Assembly: GCF_015711605.1 (NCBI RefSeq)
Contig: NZ_JABTEZ010000002.1
Span: forward strand, 1,488,001 to 1,552,000
DNA from: Planomonospora sp. ID67723
GTDB lineage: Bacteria; Actinomycetota; Actinomycetes; Streptosporangiales; Streptosporangiaceae
Length of the DNA: 64,000 bases
Direction: 5' to 3'
Positions within the stretch are counted from its first letter, which is position 1. Every line of letters begins with the position of its first letter. Made by a program: the position numbers and the translations under genes. Positions 21,542 to 30,200 of this stretch are shown here, one piece after another. The notes beneath the pieces are model-generated. The model searched no databases, had not been told where the DNA came from, and saw only the letters and a program-made list of their open reading frames with translations.

Positions 21542-22804
21542 ATGGAGCCGACCAGGCGGTGGATCGTTCCCACATTAGGGATGCTCGTGGCGGGCGGGAT
21601 GTTCGTTCCCGCCCCGGCCGCAGCGGCGGCGGGGACGACCTACTACGTCGACTCGCAGCGGGGCAACGACTCCGCGGCGGGGACCTCGGCCGCCACGGCC
21701 TGGCAGTCCCTGGAAGCCGTCAACGGCACCGAGCTCAAGCCCGGCGACACCGTCCGGCTCAAGCGCGGCGGTAGCTGGAAGGGCACCCTCACGCTGAGCG
21801 GCAAGGGCACCGCCGCCTCCCGCATCACCGTGGAGGCGTACGGCGAAGGCGCCTTCCCGAAGATCAGCGGCAGGGACGGCAACTGCGTCGAGATCAGCGG
21901 GTCCTACGTGCGGGTGACCGGACTGCGCGCCAGCGACTGCCGGTGGGCCGGCTTCGAGATCAGCGGCAACCTCAACGAGCTCGACGCCGTTCGCGCCGAT
22001 CGCAACATCAGCGGCGTGCACATCATGGGCTCCCGCAACACGGTCAAGAACAGCACCCTGACCGGCAACAACCGGATGAGCGTCAACGACAGGGGCGGTG
22101 ACGACGACTCCGGCGCCTTCGGCGTGCTGCTCAACGGCGACGACAACCTCGTCACCGGCAACACGATCACCGGCAGCTACGCCCCCAGCCGCGACTACCG
22201 CACCGACGGCGCCGCCGTCGAGGTCTACAACGGCGACCGCAACCGGGTCACCCACAACATCGCCCACAACAACGAGACCTTCGCCGAACTCGGCGCGCAG
22301 AAGGGCAGGACCGCCACCGGGAACGTCTTCGCGCACAACGTGGTGACCTCCAGCCGCAAGCGTGGCTCCTTCCTGATCACCCGGGGCGCCAGGCACGCCG
22401 TCGGCCCGGTGAAGGGCACCGTCGCGGTGCACAACTCGGTCTACCTTCCGGCTCGCGACACCATCGGCTGGTCCTGCCACGACGGCTGCTCGGCGGCCAT
22501 CCTCAAGCTCCGCAACAACGTCATCGTGGTCGGCGGGACGATGGGCTACGAGGACGGCAAGGGCGCCGACGAGGGCGGGAGCGTCTACCGCGGCCGCTCC
22601 ATCAAGTTCAAGCTCGGCCCCCGGTCCATCGTGGCCGATCCGCGCTTCCGGAGCACCAGGAACCTCCGCCTGGCCTCCGGCTCCCCGGCCATGGGCCGCG
22701 CTCTCAAGCTCGAGCCCGCCTGGTACGGCGGCGCCGCCCTGGCCCGCGACCTGTCCGGCAGGCCCCTGCCCTCGGCCCCCGCGGCGGGCGCCTACCAGAA
22801 ATAG
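21542..22804 (+). CDS. Secreted right-handed beta-helix protein
   Basis: 420 residues from ATG 21542, which has GGAG nine bases upstream; upstream in-frame ATGs at 21482, 21518 and 21527 lack good sites. A signal peptide (MEPTRRWIVPTLGMLVAGGM...APAAAAA) is followed by TTYYVDSQRGND, the usual opening of secreted parallel beta-helix proteins of the polysaccharide-lyase or Right_handed_beta_helix type. Repeated turns with N-x-V/I steps follow (NRVTHNIAHNN, NLVTGNTITG, NTVKNSTLTGNN). It may bind or cleave an acidic or plant polysaccharide. No catalytic residues could be assigned. It follows LacI copy 1 by 167 bases and may be independent of it. Confidence 0.75.
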   Translation: MEPTRRWIVPTLGMLVAGGMFVPAPAAAAAGTTYYVDSQRGNDSAAGTSAATAWQSLEAVNGTELKPGDTVRLKRGGSWKGTLTLSGKGTAASRITVEAYGEGAFPKISGRDGNCVEISGSYVRVTGLRASDCRWAGFEISGNLNELDAVRADRNISGVHIMGSRNTVKNSTLTGNNRMSVNDRGGDDDSGAFGVLLNGDDNLVTGNTITGSYAPSRDYRTDGAAVEVYNGDRNRVTHNIAHNNETFAELGAQKGRTATGNVFAHNVVTSSRKRGSFLITRGARHAVGPVKGTVAVHNSVYLPARDTIGWSCHDGCSAAILKLRNNVIVVGGTMGYEDGKGADEGGSVYRGRSIKFKLGPRSIVADPRFRSTRNLRLASGSPAMGRALKLEPAWYGGAALARDLSGRPLPSAPAAGAYQK

Positions 22805-22925
22805 CGTCCCCTGCCCCGGACGCCCCTCAAGATCGCCGCTGTTCAGGACATATCCTGGACATCTTCTCAGAACATTCGTGAAACCTGTCCAGGGCACTCT
22901 GGTGCCCGAAGAGAGGTGGTCGGCG

Positions 22926-23564
22926 ATGATCCTTCGGCTGCGGGTGTCCTTTCCCGACAGGCCGGGTGCCCTGGGACAGGTGGCACGGGTGCTCGGCACG
23001 CTGGGCGCGGACATCCTCCAGGTGACGGTGCTGGAACGCGAGACCGGCCGGGCCGTGGACGACTTCATCGTCTCCTGGCCCGGGGCCCCGGACTCCGCGG
23101 CCGTCCGGGACCGCCTGGCGGTGGTCCCGGGGATGCGGGTCGAGGGCGTCTGGCCCACCCGCGAGAGTCCCGGCGCGGCCCCGGACTACGACCTGCTGCG
23201 CCATGTCGCCGCCGACCCCTCGCGGGCCTTCCCCACCTTCGTGGACGCCGTGCCCGATCTGGTGGGCGCCGAATGGGCCGTCGCCCTCGCTTCAGGCGCG
23301 GGAGAGCTCGTCCACCGCAGCTGGCAGGCCCCGGCGGGGCTCGACGACACCGGCGGCCTCGTCGGCGTCAAGATCGGCGATCTCACGCCCCTGCGCCCCG
23401 CCGTCCTGACCTCCGGCCCCTACCGGCTGATGAGCCTGCCCGTTCCCGGCACGGCCCTGCACGTGGTCCTGGCCAGGACCGAGGGCCCGCCGTTCCACCG
23501 CGCCGAGGTGGACCGTGCCAACCGGGTCGTGGAGATCGTCTCCATCATCGCCGCCTCCATCTGA
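22926..23564 (+). CDS. ACT domain-containing protein
   Basis: 212 residues from ATG 22926, with GAGAGGTGG upstream; the frame is open further 5' but without support. Residues 1-70 are an ACT ligand-binding domain (LRLRVSFPDRPGALGQVARVLG, GADILQVTVLE), the module that usually binds amino acids as an allosteric sensor. The remaining 140 residues contain no domain I recognise. Such stand-alone ACT proteins are commonly annotated as amino-acid-binding regulators. No enzymatic motif is visible. It converges on the MsiK-like gene with a hairpin between them. Confidence 0.75.
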   Translation: MILRLRVSFPDRPGALGQVARVLGTLGADILQVTVLERETGRAVDDFIVSWPGAPDSAAVRDRLAVVPGMRVEGVWPTRESPGAAPDYDLLRHVAADPSRAFPTFVDAVPDLVGAEWAVALASGAGELVHRSWQAPAGLDDTGGLVGVKIGDLTPLRPAVLTSGPYRLMSLPVPGTALHVVLARTEGPPFHRAEVDRANRVVEIVSIIAASI

Positions 23565-23585
23565 GACCTCCGCCGGAGGGCGTCG

Positions 23586-23607
23586 CCCGGCCGTGCTCGC
23601 GGCCGGG
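23586..23607. terminator. Hairpin between convergent ACT and MsiK-like genes
   Basis: CCCGGCCG (23586-23593) and CGGCCGGG (23600-23607) form a perfect eight-base stem with a six-base loop, in the 45-base gap between two convergent stops. It is probably a bidirectional terminator. Confidence 0.55.
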
Positions 23608-23609
23608 GC

Positions 23610-24899
23610 TCAGCGGTGCGGCGGGTCGATGCGGGAGCCGTCTGCGGCGAACAGCAGCAGGCGGGTGGCGTCGACGCCGACCCGGGCGGGCTCGCCCGCG
23701 CGCCAGACGGGGCGGGAGCCGACGCGGACGATGAGGTCGGCCCGGCGGTGGGTGCCGCCGGTCTGCTCCTGGTTCTGGTACTGAGGGTCGGCCTCGGCGT
23801 CCGCGCTGGGAAACAGCCGGCGCATCATGGAGCGGATCCTGCTGCCCTGGGCGCCGGTCCCCGCGCCGTTGCGGGCGTTCAGCCGGGGGTCCGGCGGCTC
23901 GGGGACGGCGACGGAGGTGATGCCCGACTCGACGTAGGCCAGCCACTCGTGCCCGTGGTACTCCAGGGCGCGAACCCGCCCGAGGAAGGTGGGGCCGTCG
24001 AAGGTCTCCGGGACCGGGGCGAGGCAGTCGGGGCGGAGCCCGACGATGATCTGCCTGCCGACGTGCTGGGAGATCGCGTAGGCGCGCGGATCGGTCCAAG
24101 GAATGGTGATCTGGTGCGGGCCGAAGTCCAGCAGGATGAACTGGTTCTGCGGCGTGCGGACGGTCGCCGAGAGCAGGTTGAGCTGCTGTGAGCTGAGGAA
24201 GGCCGCGGTGAAGGCGGTGGCCGGGTCGTTGTAGACCTGCCCGGGGGTGCCGAGGTCCTGGAGCACCCCCCGGTTCATGATGGCGATCCGGTCGGCCAGG
24301 GTCAGCGCCTCGACCTGGTCGTGCGTCACGTAGATCGTCGTGACCCCGAGAGCGCGGACCAGCGCGGAGATCTCCATCCGGAGCTCGGTGCGCATGCCGG
24401 CGTCCAGGTTGGACAGCGGCTCGTCCATCAGGAACAGCGAGGGCTGGCGGACGATCGCGCGGCCCATCGCCACCCGCTGCCGCTGGCCGCCTGAGAGCGT
24501 TCCAGGACGACGGTCGAGCGTCTCGTCGATGTGCAGCGCCTTGGACAGCTCGGTGACCCGCTCCCTGACCATCGCCGGGTCCGCCTTGGCGATCTCCAGG
24601 GGGAAGGAGAGGTTGCCGCGCACGGTGCGGTGCGGGTAGAGCGCGCCGTTCTGGAAGACCATGGCGACGTCGCGGTCGCGCGGGGCGAGGTCGTTGGCGA
24701 GCTCGCCGCCCAGCCACAGGTCGCCGGAGGTGACCTCCTCGAGGCCCGCGATCATCCGCAGCAGCGTGGACTTCCCGCAGCCCGAGGGGCCGAGCAGGAC
24801 AAGGAACTCACCGTCGCCGGCACGCAGATTCATCCGATCGACTGCCAGGTACCCCCCCGGGTACACCTTGGTCACGTTGTCCAGGACGACGGTACTCAT
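23610..24899 (-). CDS. msiK: MsiK/MalK-type multiple-sugar ABC transporter ATPase
   Basis: 429 residues from ATG 24899 (GGAGGAACG upstream). Walker A GPSGCGKST, the Q-loop region, signature LSGGQRQRVAMGRAI, Walker B LMDEPLSNLD and the H-loop THD are intact, followed by the long C-terminal regulatory/TOBE domain of CUT1 sugar ATPases. Family length is about 365-380; here the C-terminal part carries an extra low-complexity segment (roughly residues 345-390, ARNGAGTGAQGSRIRSMM). In Streptomyces one MsiK energises several sugar importers. Both importers of this window (malEFG and 46884-50282) lack an ATPase, so this gene is the likely supplier. It is divergent from LacI copy 2. Confidence 0.92.
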   Translation of the reverse strand: MSTVVLDNVTKVYPGGYLAVDRMNLRAGDGEFLVLLGPSGCGKSTLLRMIAGLEEVTSGDLWLGGELANDLAPRDRDVAMVFQNGALYPHRTVRGNLSFPLEIAKADPAMVRERVTELSKALHIDETLDRRPGTLSGGQRQRVAMGRAIVRQPSLFLMDEPLSNLDAGMRTELRMEISALVRALGVTTIYVTHDQVEALTLADRIAIMNRGVLQDLGTPGQVYNDPATAFTAAFLSSQQLNLLSATVRTPQNQFILLDFGPHQITIPWTDPRAYAISQHVGRQIIVGLRPDCLAPVPETFDGPTFLGRVRALEYHGHEWLAYVESGITSVAVPEPPDPRLNARNGAGTGAQGSRIRSMMRRLFPSADAEADPQYQNQEQTGGTHRRADLIVRVGSRPVWRAGEPARVGVDATRLLLFAADGSRIDPPHR

Positions 24900-25101
24900 T
24901 CGCGCTCGTTCCTCCCGGACGGGGCGTCCGGATCCACCCTGTGATTGATGAGGTAGTACATCGCGACACTTGCCCATGTGTCCATAGATGACGTTAGAAA
25001 TCGCATATCCGGTGGTTACATCTGTATCTCTGGTCGATAACCGGCCTGGAGTCCTGTCCGTTTTCGGAGGTTCGCGACGCCGACGGGTGGGGGATGTTAG
25101 A

Positions 25102-25134
25102 GTTGCGGAAAATTTCGGAAATAATTTTCACAAC
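25102..25134. promoter_or_regulatory. Imperfect dyad in the MsiK-like / LacI-2 divergent region
   Basis: GTTG(CG)GAAAAT at 25102-25113 mirrors ATTTTC(A)CAAC at 25124-25134, an AT-rich interrupted dyad in otherwise GC-rich DNA. It sits about 65-95 bases before LacI copy 2 and about 200 bases before the ATPase start. Position suggests an operator for auto- and cross-regulation by LacI copy 2. It differs from the TTGCAG repeats near malE. Confidence 0.4.
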
Positions 25135-25196
25135 GGGTCCGGGCCGGGCTCCCATCCGGCTTGCGTCCCCTCCGCCCCCATGGTGAGGTACGTCGG

Positions 25197-26261
25197 ATGG
25201 ACGGTGAAGCAACGCGGATCGCGCGACCGCGCCCCGACGGGGCGGGCACCCGCCTGGCCGACATAGCCACCCAGGCGGGGGTCAGCGAGGCCACGGTGAG
25301 CCGGGTGCTGAACGGCAAGCCGGGCGTCTCCGCGGCCACCCGGCAGTCGGTGCTGACCGCGCTGGACCTGATGGGTTACGAGCGGCCACAGCGGCTGCGC
25401 CAGCGCAGCAACGGGCTGATCGGGCTGGTCACGCCGGAGCTGGACAACCCGATCTTCCCGGCCTTCGCCCAGGCGATCGAGAAGGCGCTGACCCAGCACG
25501 GCTACACCCCCGTGCTCTGCACCCAACTGCCCGGCGGCGCCCCGGAGGACGAGTTCACCGAGTTGCTGACCGACCGGGGGGTCAGCGGGATCGTCTTCGT
25601 CTCCGGGCTGCACGCCGACACCACGGCCCGGATGGACCGCTACACCCGGCTCACCGACCGCGGGCTCCCCATCGTCCTGCTGGACGGCTACACCGACCAG
25701 ATCGACGCGCCCTTCATCTCCCCGGACGACCGGCTCGCCGCCCAGCTGGGCGTGCAGCACCTGGTGGACCTGGGGCACGAGCGCATCGGCCTGGCCGTCG
25801 GCCCGGGCCGGTTCGTGCCGGTGATCCGCAAGATCGAGGGCTACCGGCGGGCGATGGCGCAGCTGCTGGGGGTGACCGAGGTCGACGAGCTGATCTCGCA
25901 CTCGCTGTTCTCGGTCGAGGGCGGCCAGGCGGCGGCGGTGAGGCTGCTGGAGCGGGGGTGCACCGGGATCGTGTGCGCCTCGGACCTGATGGCGCTGGGC
26001 GCGATCCGCGCGTGCCGGGACCGGGGCCTGTCGGTGCCCGGGGACGTCTCGGTGGTGGGCTTCGACGACTCGCCGCTGATCGCGTTCACCGACCCGCCGC
26101 TGACCACCGTGCGCAAGCCGATCGGCGCCATGGCCGCCGCGGCGGTGGAGACCCTCCTGGAGGGGGTCAACGGCACGCCGGGCCGCCACGTCGAACTGGT
26201 CTTCCAGCCCGAGCTGGTGGTGCGCCGCTCCACCGGCTCCGGGCCCCTGGTCAACCGGTGA
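25197..26261 (+). CDS. LacI family transcriptional regulator (copy 2)
   Basis: 354 residues from ATG 25197 (GAGG eight bases upstream). HTH LADIATQAGVSEATVSRVLN differs from copy 1 by only a few residues, with an identical recognition helix SEATVSRVLNGKPGVSAATR. The sensor domain diverges mainly around residues 120-190, where the ligand pocket would lie (TTARMDRYTRLTDRG, DGYTDQIDAPFI). With the same DNA-reading helix and a different pocket, the two proteins may read the same operators in response to different sugars. It is divergent from the MsiK-like ATPase and 34 bases upstream of a PfkB kinase gene, so it may control both. Confidence 0.92.
   Translation: MDGEATRIARPRPDGAGTRLADIATQAGVSEATVSRVLNGKPGVSAATRQSVLTALDLMGYERPQRLRQRSNGLIGLVTPELDNPIFPAFAQAIEKALTQHGYTPVLCTQLPGGAPEDEFTELLTDRGVSGIVFVSGLHADTTARMDRYTRLTDRGLPIVLLDGYTDQIDAPFISPDDRLAAQLGVQHLVDLGHERIGLAVGPGRFVPVIRKIEGYRRAMAQLLGVTEVDELISHSLFSVEGGQAAAVRLLERGCTGIVCASDLMALGAIRACRDRGLSVPGDVSVVGFDDSPLIAFTDPPLTTVRKPIGAMAAAAVETLLEGVNGTPGRHVELVFQPELVVRRSTGSGPLVNR
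25751..25938. repeat. 188-base tract identical to 20864-21051
   Basis: This is the second copy of the perfect match described for LacI copy 1, in the same orientation, 4,887 bases downstream. Direct repeats of this length could also recombine and delete the intervening beta-helix, ACT and MsiK-like genes. Confidence 0.85.
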
Positions 26262-26295
26262 CGACCCGTCACCTCCCGGAAAGGAACGCGAATCG

Positions 26296-27183
26296 GTGAC
26301 CCATGACGTGGCCGTGATCGGGGGGACCGGTGTCGACACCACCGTCTACGTGCCCGAGCTGCCCCTGCCGTACGCCGACACCTACGCCGTCCCCCCGGTC
26401 GTCGACCGGATCGGCAACACGGGCAGCGGCGTGGCGCTCGGCTGCCACGCGCTCGGCCTGCGGGTGCGGCTCGTCGACCTGGTCGGCGACGATCCCCAGG
26501 GCCGGTTCATCCGGGCGCACTTCGCCGACCGGGGCATCGAGGCGGGCTGGGGCCCCGCCCCGCAGGGCACCCGGCGCAGCGTCCTGCTCGTCGGGCCCGA
26601 CGGGCGGCGCACCTCGCTGTTCGACCCGCGCGCCGACCCGCAGGAGCGGCTCCCGCGAGAGCTCTACCTCGACGCCGCCCGCAGCGCCCGTCACGTCCAC
26701 GTCTCGATCATGGACTTCGCCCGTCACGTCTACCCCGACCTGGCGGGCAGGGACGCCGCCACCGTCTCCACCGACCTGCACGACTGGGACGGCGAGAACG
26801 ACCACCACCGCGACTTCGCCCGCTCCTCCGGCCTGGTCTTCCTCTCGGAGACCGCGCTCGGCGCACGGCGGGACGCGGTCATGCGGGGCATCCTCGAGGC
26901 GGGTCGCGCCGAGACCGTCGTCTGCACGGCGGGCGCCGCCGGCTGTCACGTGCTCGACTCCGAGGGCCTGCGGCACTTCCCCGCCGCGCCGTTGCCCGGC
27001 CCGGTGGCCGACAGCAACGGTGCGGGCGACGCCTTCGTCAGCGGGTTCCTGTACGGCAGGCTGCGCGGCCGGCCGGTGGAGGAGTGCGTCAGGTTCGGCG
27101 CGGTCGCCGGAGCCCACGCCTGCACGGTCCAGGGCACCCACGAGGACCCCGTCACGGAGAAGGCCCTCCTCGACCGGGTCTGA
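26296..27183 (+). CDS. PfkB/ribokinase family carbohydrate kinase
   Basis: A 295-residue cytoplasmic sugar kinase. The N-terminal strand VAVIGGTGVDTTVYV and GNTGSGVALGCHALG match the ribokinase fold. The C-terminal PfkB signature DSNGAGDAFVSGFLYG carries the catalytic Asp and the anion hole, with Ser in place of the usual Thr in DTxGAGD. It would phosphorylate a sugar or nucleoside with ATP. The GTG start follows AAAGGAACGCGAATC. It sits 34 bases after LacI copy 2, probably co-transcribed. A strong hairpin overlaps its stop codon. The substrate was not determined. Confidence 0.88.
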   Translation: MTHDVAVIGGTGVDTTVYVPELPLPYADTYAVPPVVDRIGNTGSGVALGCHALGLRVRLVDLVGDDPQGRFIRAHFADRGIEAGWGPAPQGTRRSVLLVGPDGRRTSLFDPRADPQERLPRELYLDAARSARHVHVSIMDFARHVYPDLAGRDAATVSTDLHDWDGENDHHRDFARSSGLVFLSETALGARRDAVMRGILEAGRAETVVCTAGAAGCHVLDSEGLRHFPAAPLPGPVADSNGAGDAFVSGFLYGRLRGRPVEECVRFGAVAGAHACTVQGTHEDPVTEKALLDRV

Positions 27184-27200
27184 CCGGTCGGGAGGGCCTT
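27160..27200. terminator. Strong bidirectional terminator overlapping the PfkB stop
   Basis: AAGGCCCTCC (27160-27169) pairs with GGAGGGCCTT (27191-27200), then CGACCGG (27171-27177) with CCGGTCG (27184-27190), with one bulged T and the loop GTCTGA containing the stop codon. The 17-pair stem lies between the PfkB gene and the convergent oxidoreductase gene, and the flanking A/T pairs suit intrinsic termination in both directions. Confidence 0.75.
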
Positions 27201-27219
27201 GCCCGCAGGGGCGGGAGCG

Positions 27220-30200
27220 TCAGCGGCCGGAGCCCAGCCTCCCCAGCAGGGCGGCGGCCCGCTCCCGGTAGGCGGCCACGTTGCCCAGCTTCACGTGCTC
27301 GTAGCCACGGATCATCTCGGGCAGCTCGGCCAGCTCGCGGACCTGGCCCACGGTCTCCGGGGACAGGTGCTCCAGGGCGCGGTGCACGTCGCGGGTGTAT
27401 TCGGCGACGAGCTCGCGCTCGACCCTGCGGACCCCGGCCATGCCGAACGGGTCCAGCTTCGTGCCGCGCACCCTGCGCATGCCGTACAGCAGGCGGAAGG
27501 CCGGATCGAACCAGGTGCCGAGGCGGATCTTCCGCTTCATGCCCAGCGCCCGCAGGAGCGGCGGGTGCAGGTTGTAGGAGATCTTCGCTCCGGGACCGAA
27601 CTCGGCGGCGATCCTGGCCCGCTCGGCCGGGTCGAGGTGGAGGCGCGCCACCTCGTACTCGTCCTTGTAGGCCATCAGCCGGTGCAGGTGGCGGGCGTAG
27701 GCCTCGGTGACGGGGGTCTCGGTGATAGAGGCCTCGGTGACGGGGGCCTCGGTGACGGGGGCCTCGGAGACCGGGCGGTGGCCCCGCCGCTCGCGGACGA
27801 GCACCTCGCGCACCGCGTCGGCGTATCCGGCGGCGTAACGCAGGTCCTGGTAGGCGACCAGGTCGGGCACCCGGACCATGAGCAGCCGGTGCAGCTCGCT
27901 CCCCTCGGCCGCGCCCACGGACCCGACCAGGCGAAGGACCTCCTCCGAGGGCCGCCCGGCCGCCGCGGCGGCGGAGGGCGAGCCCGTCGCCCTGGCCACG
28001 GCCTCGGGGTCGGCGACGACCGCCCGGCCCCAGTGGAAGGCCGCAACGGTCTTCTCCGCGGACTTCCCGCCGCCCGTCCGGATGGCCCGCTCGATCGACT
28101 CCAGGCTGAGCGGGATGAGCCCGCGCTGCCAGGCCGCGCCGATCACGATCGTGTTGGCCGGCATGTGGTCGCCGAAGATCGCCTGGGCCAGTTCCTCGGC
28201 GTCGAGGTAAACGTTCATCTCACGGCGGGTCCGGGCCTCCAGCGCGCCGATCGGCGAGCCGAGCTCGGTCAGGTGGGTGGACGGGTCGAGCACCATGGAA
28301 CCGGTCGGGACCAGGCTGGTGGAGACCACGGCGACGGTCCGGTCGCGGTCGGCCGTGCGCAGGTGCTTGGGGTCGGTGGCGCCGATCAGGTCCAGCGCCA
28401 GATAGGCGTCGACGCTGGCCGCGCTGGCCTGCCCGGACCGGTCGCCCTCACCGTCGAAGATCAGGATGTCGGAGACGACCGTGCCGCCCTTCTGCGCCAG
28501 GCCCGTCTGGTCGAGCCCGCGGGACTGCTTGCCGTCGAGCAGGGCGGCGGTGCCGAGGATCTGGGCGACCGAGACCACGCCGGTCCCGCCGATGCCGACC
28601 AGGCGGATCGTGGCCTCCCCGTCGCGCACCTCGGGGGCCGGCAGTTCCGGAGGGGCCGGTACGGCGCGCCTGCCGGCCTTCCCCGCCTTCCCCGGGACCA
28701 CGGTGACGAAGGACGGGCAGTCGCCCTCCACGCAGGAGTAGTCCTTGTTGCACGACGACTGGTGGATCTCGGTCTTGCGGCCGAACTCGGTCTCCACCGG
28801 GAGCACCGACAGGCACTCGGACTTCTTCGCGCAGTCGCCGCAGCCCTCGCAGACCCGCTGGTTGATCGCCACCCGTCGCACCGGGTCGGGCAGCGCGCCC
28901 TTCTTGCGCAGGCGCCGCTTCTCGGCGGCGCACTGCTGGTCGTGGACGAGCACGGTCACCCCGGGGATCGCGGCCAGCTCCCGCTGGGCGTCCTCCAGCG
29001 CGCTCCGGTCGCGGACCTCGGCGATCGGGGCCAGCCTGACGCCCCGGTAACGGGCCGGCTCGTCGGTGGTGACGATCACCCGGCGCACGCCCTCGACCTC
29101 CAGCCAGCGGGTCAGGTCGGCCACGGCCAGGGAGGGCTGGATCGTCTGACCGCCGGTCATCGCGACCGCGCTGTTGTAGAGGATCTTGTAGGTGATGTTG
29201 ACGCCCGCGCCGACGGCGGCCCGCACCGCGAGCGAGCCGGAGTGGTGGAAGGTGCCGTCGCCGAGGTTCTGGAAGATGTGCGGGGTGTCGGTGAACGGCG
29301 CCTGGCCGATCCACTGGGTGCCCTCGCCGCCCATCTGGGTCAGGCCGGTGAGGGTGCCCTTGCCCTCGGGGTTGATCACGACCATGGTGTGGCAGCCGAT
29401 CCCGGCGCCGACCGGCGCGCCGTCCGGGACGGCGGTGGAGCGGTTGTGCGGGCAGCCCGAGCAGAAGAACGGGGTGCGCTGGGCGGTGAGCAGCTTCAGC
29501 GGCTCCGGGCGGGAGATGACGGCCAGGCTCCTGGCGACGCGGTCGCCGAGGTCGGAGGCGTCCTGCCCGGTGGTCCCCTGCAGGGTGGTGACGCCCTTGC
29601 GGCGCAGGCGGAAGGCGATGGCCTTGGCCGCCAGGTCGGCGTCCACACCCCCCTCCTGAGGGATCAGCCGGGCGCCGTTCTCGTCCAGCTTGCCCAGGAC
29701 GCGCGGGGCGTTGGCGGTGCCGTACAGGACGTCCTTGACCAGCGTCTCCAGCAGCGGGGCCTTCTCCTCCACGACCATGATCTCCTCCAGGCCGCGGGCG
29801 AAGGTCCGGACGATCTCCGGCTCCAGCGGCCAGATCATGCCGATCTTCAGCAGCCGGACGCCGGCCTCCTCCGGTGTGACACCGAGCTTGCGGAAGCCCT
29901 CGCGCACGTCGTAGTAGGCGGTGCCTGAGGCCACGATGCCGAGCCAGGCGTCCGCCGGGTCGGCGGTGATCCGGTTGAGACCGTTCTCGCGGGCGTAGGC
30001 GCGGGCCAGCTCGGTGCGAGGGCCGACGAGCGTGCGCTCCATCTCCAGCGACCACGGGGTGAGCAGGGTGGCGTTGGGCATGTGCCGGTACGGCCTGCCC
30101 TGGTACTCGACGCCGTATCCGCCGCCGTTCCCGTTTCCGGCGTCGGGCATGACCGGGACGACCCGGTCATGCCCGACGCTCACGGTGCCGGTGCCGTCCA

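Noticed and set aside
27199-29928. A 909-codon plus-strand frame opposite the oxidoreductase gene
   Set aside because: It includes an artefactual repeat (GDGGLGDGG) that is just the antisense of the 15-base repeats; no start signal or motif.
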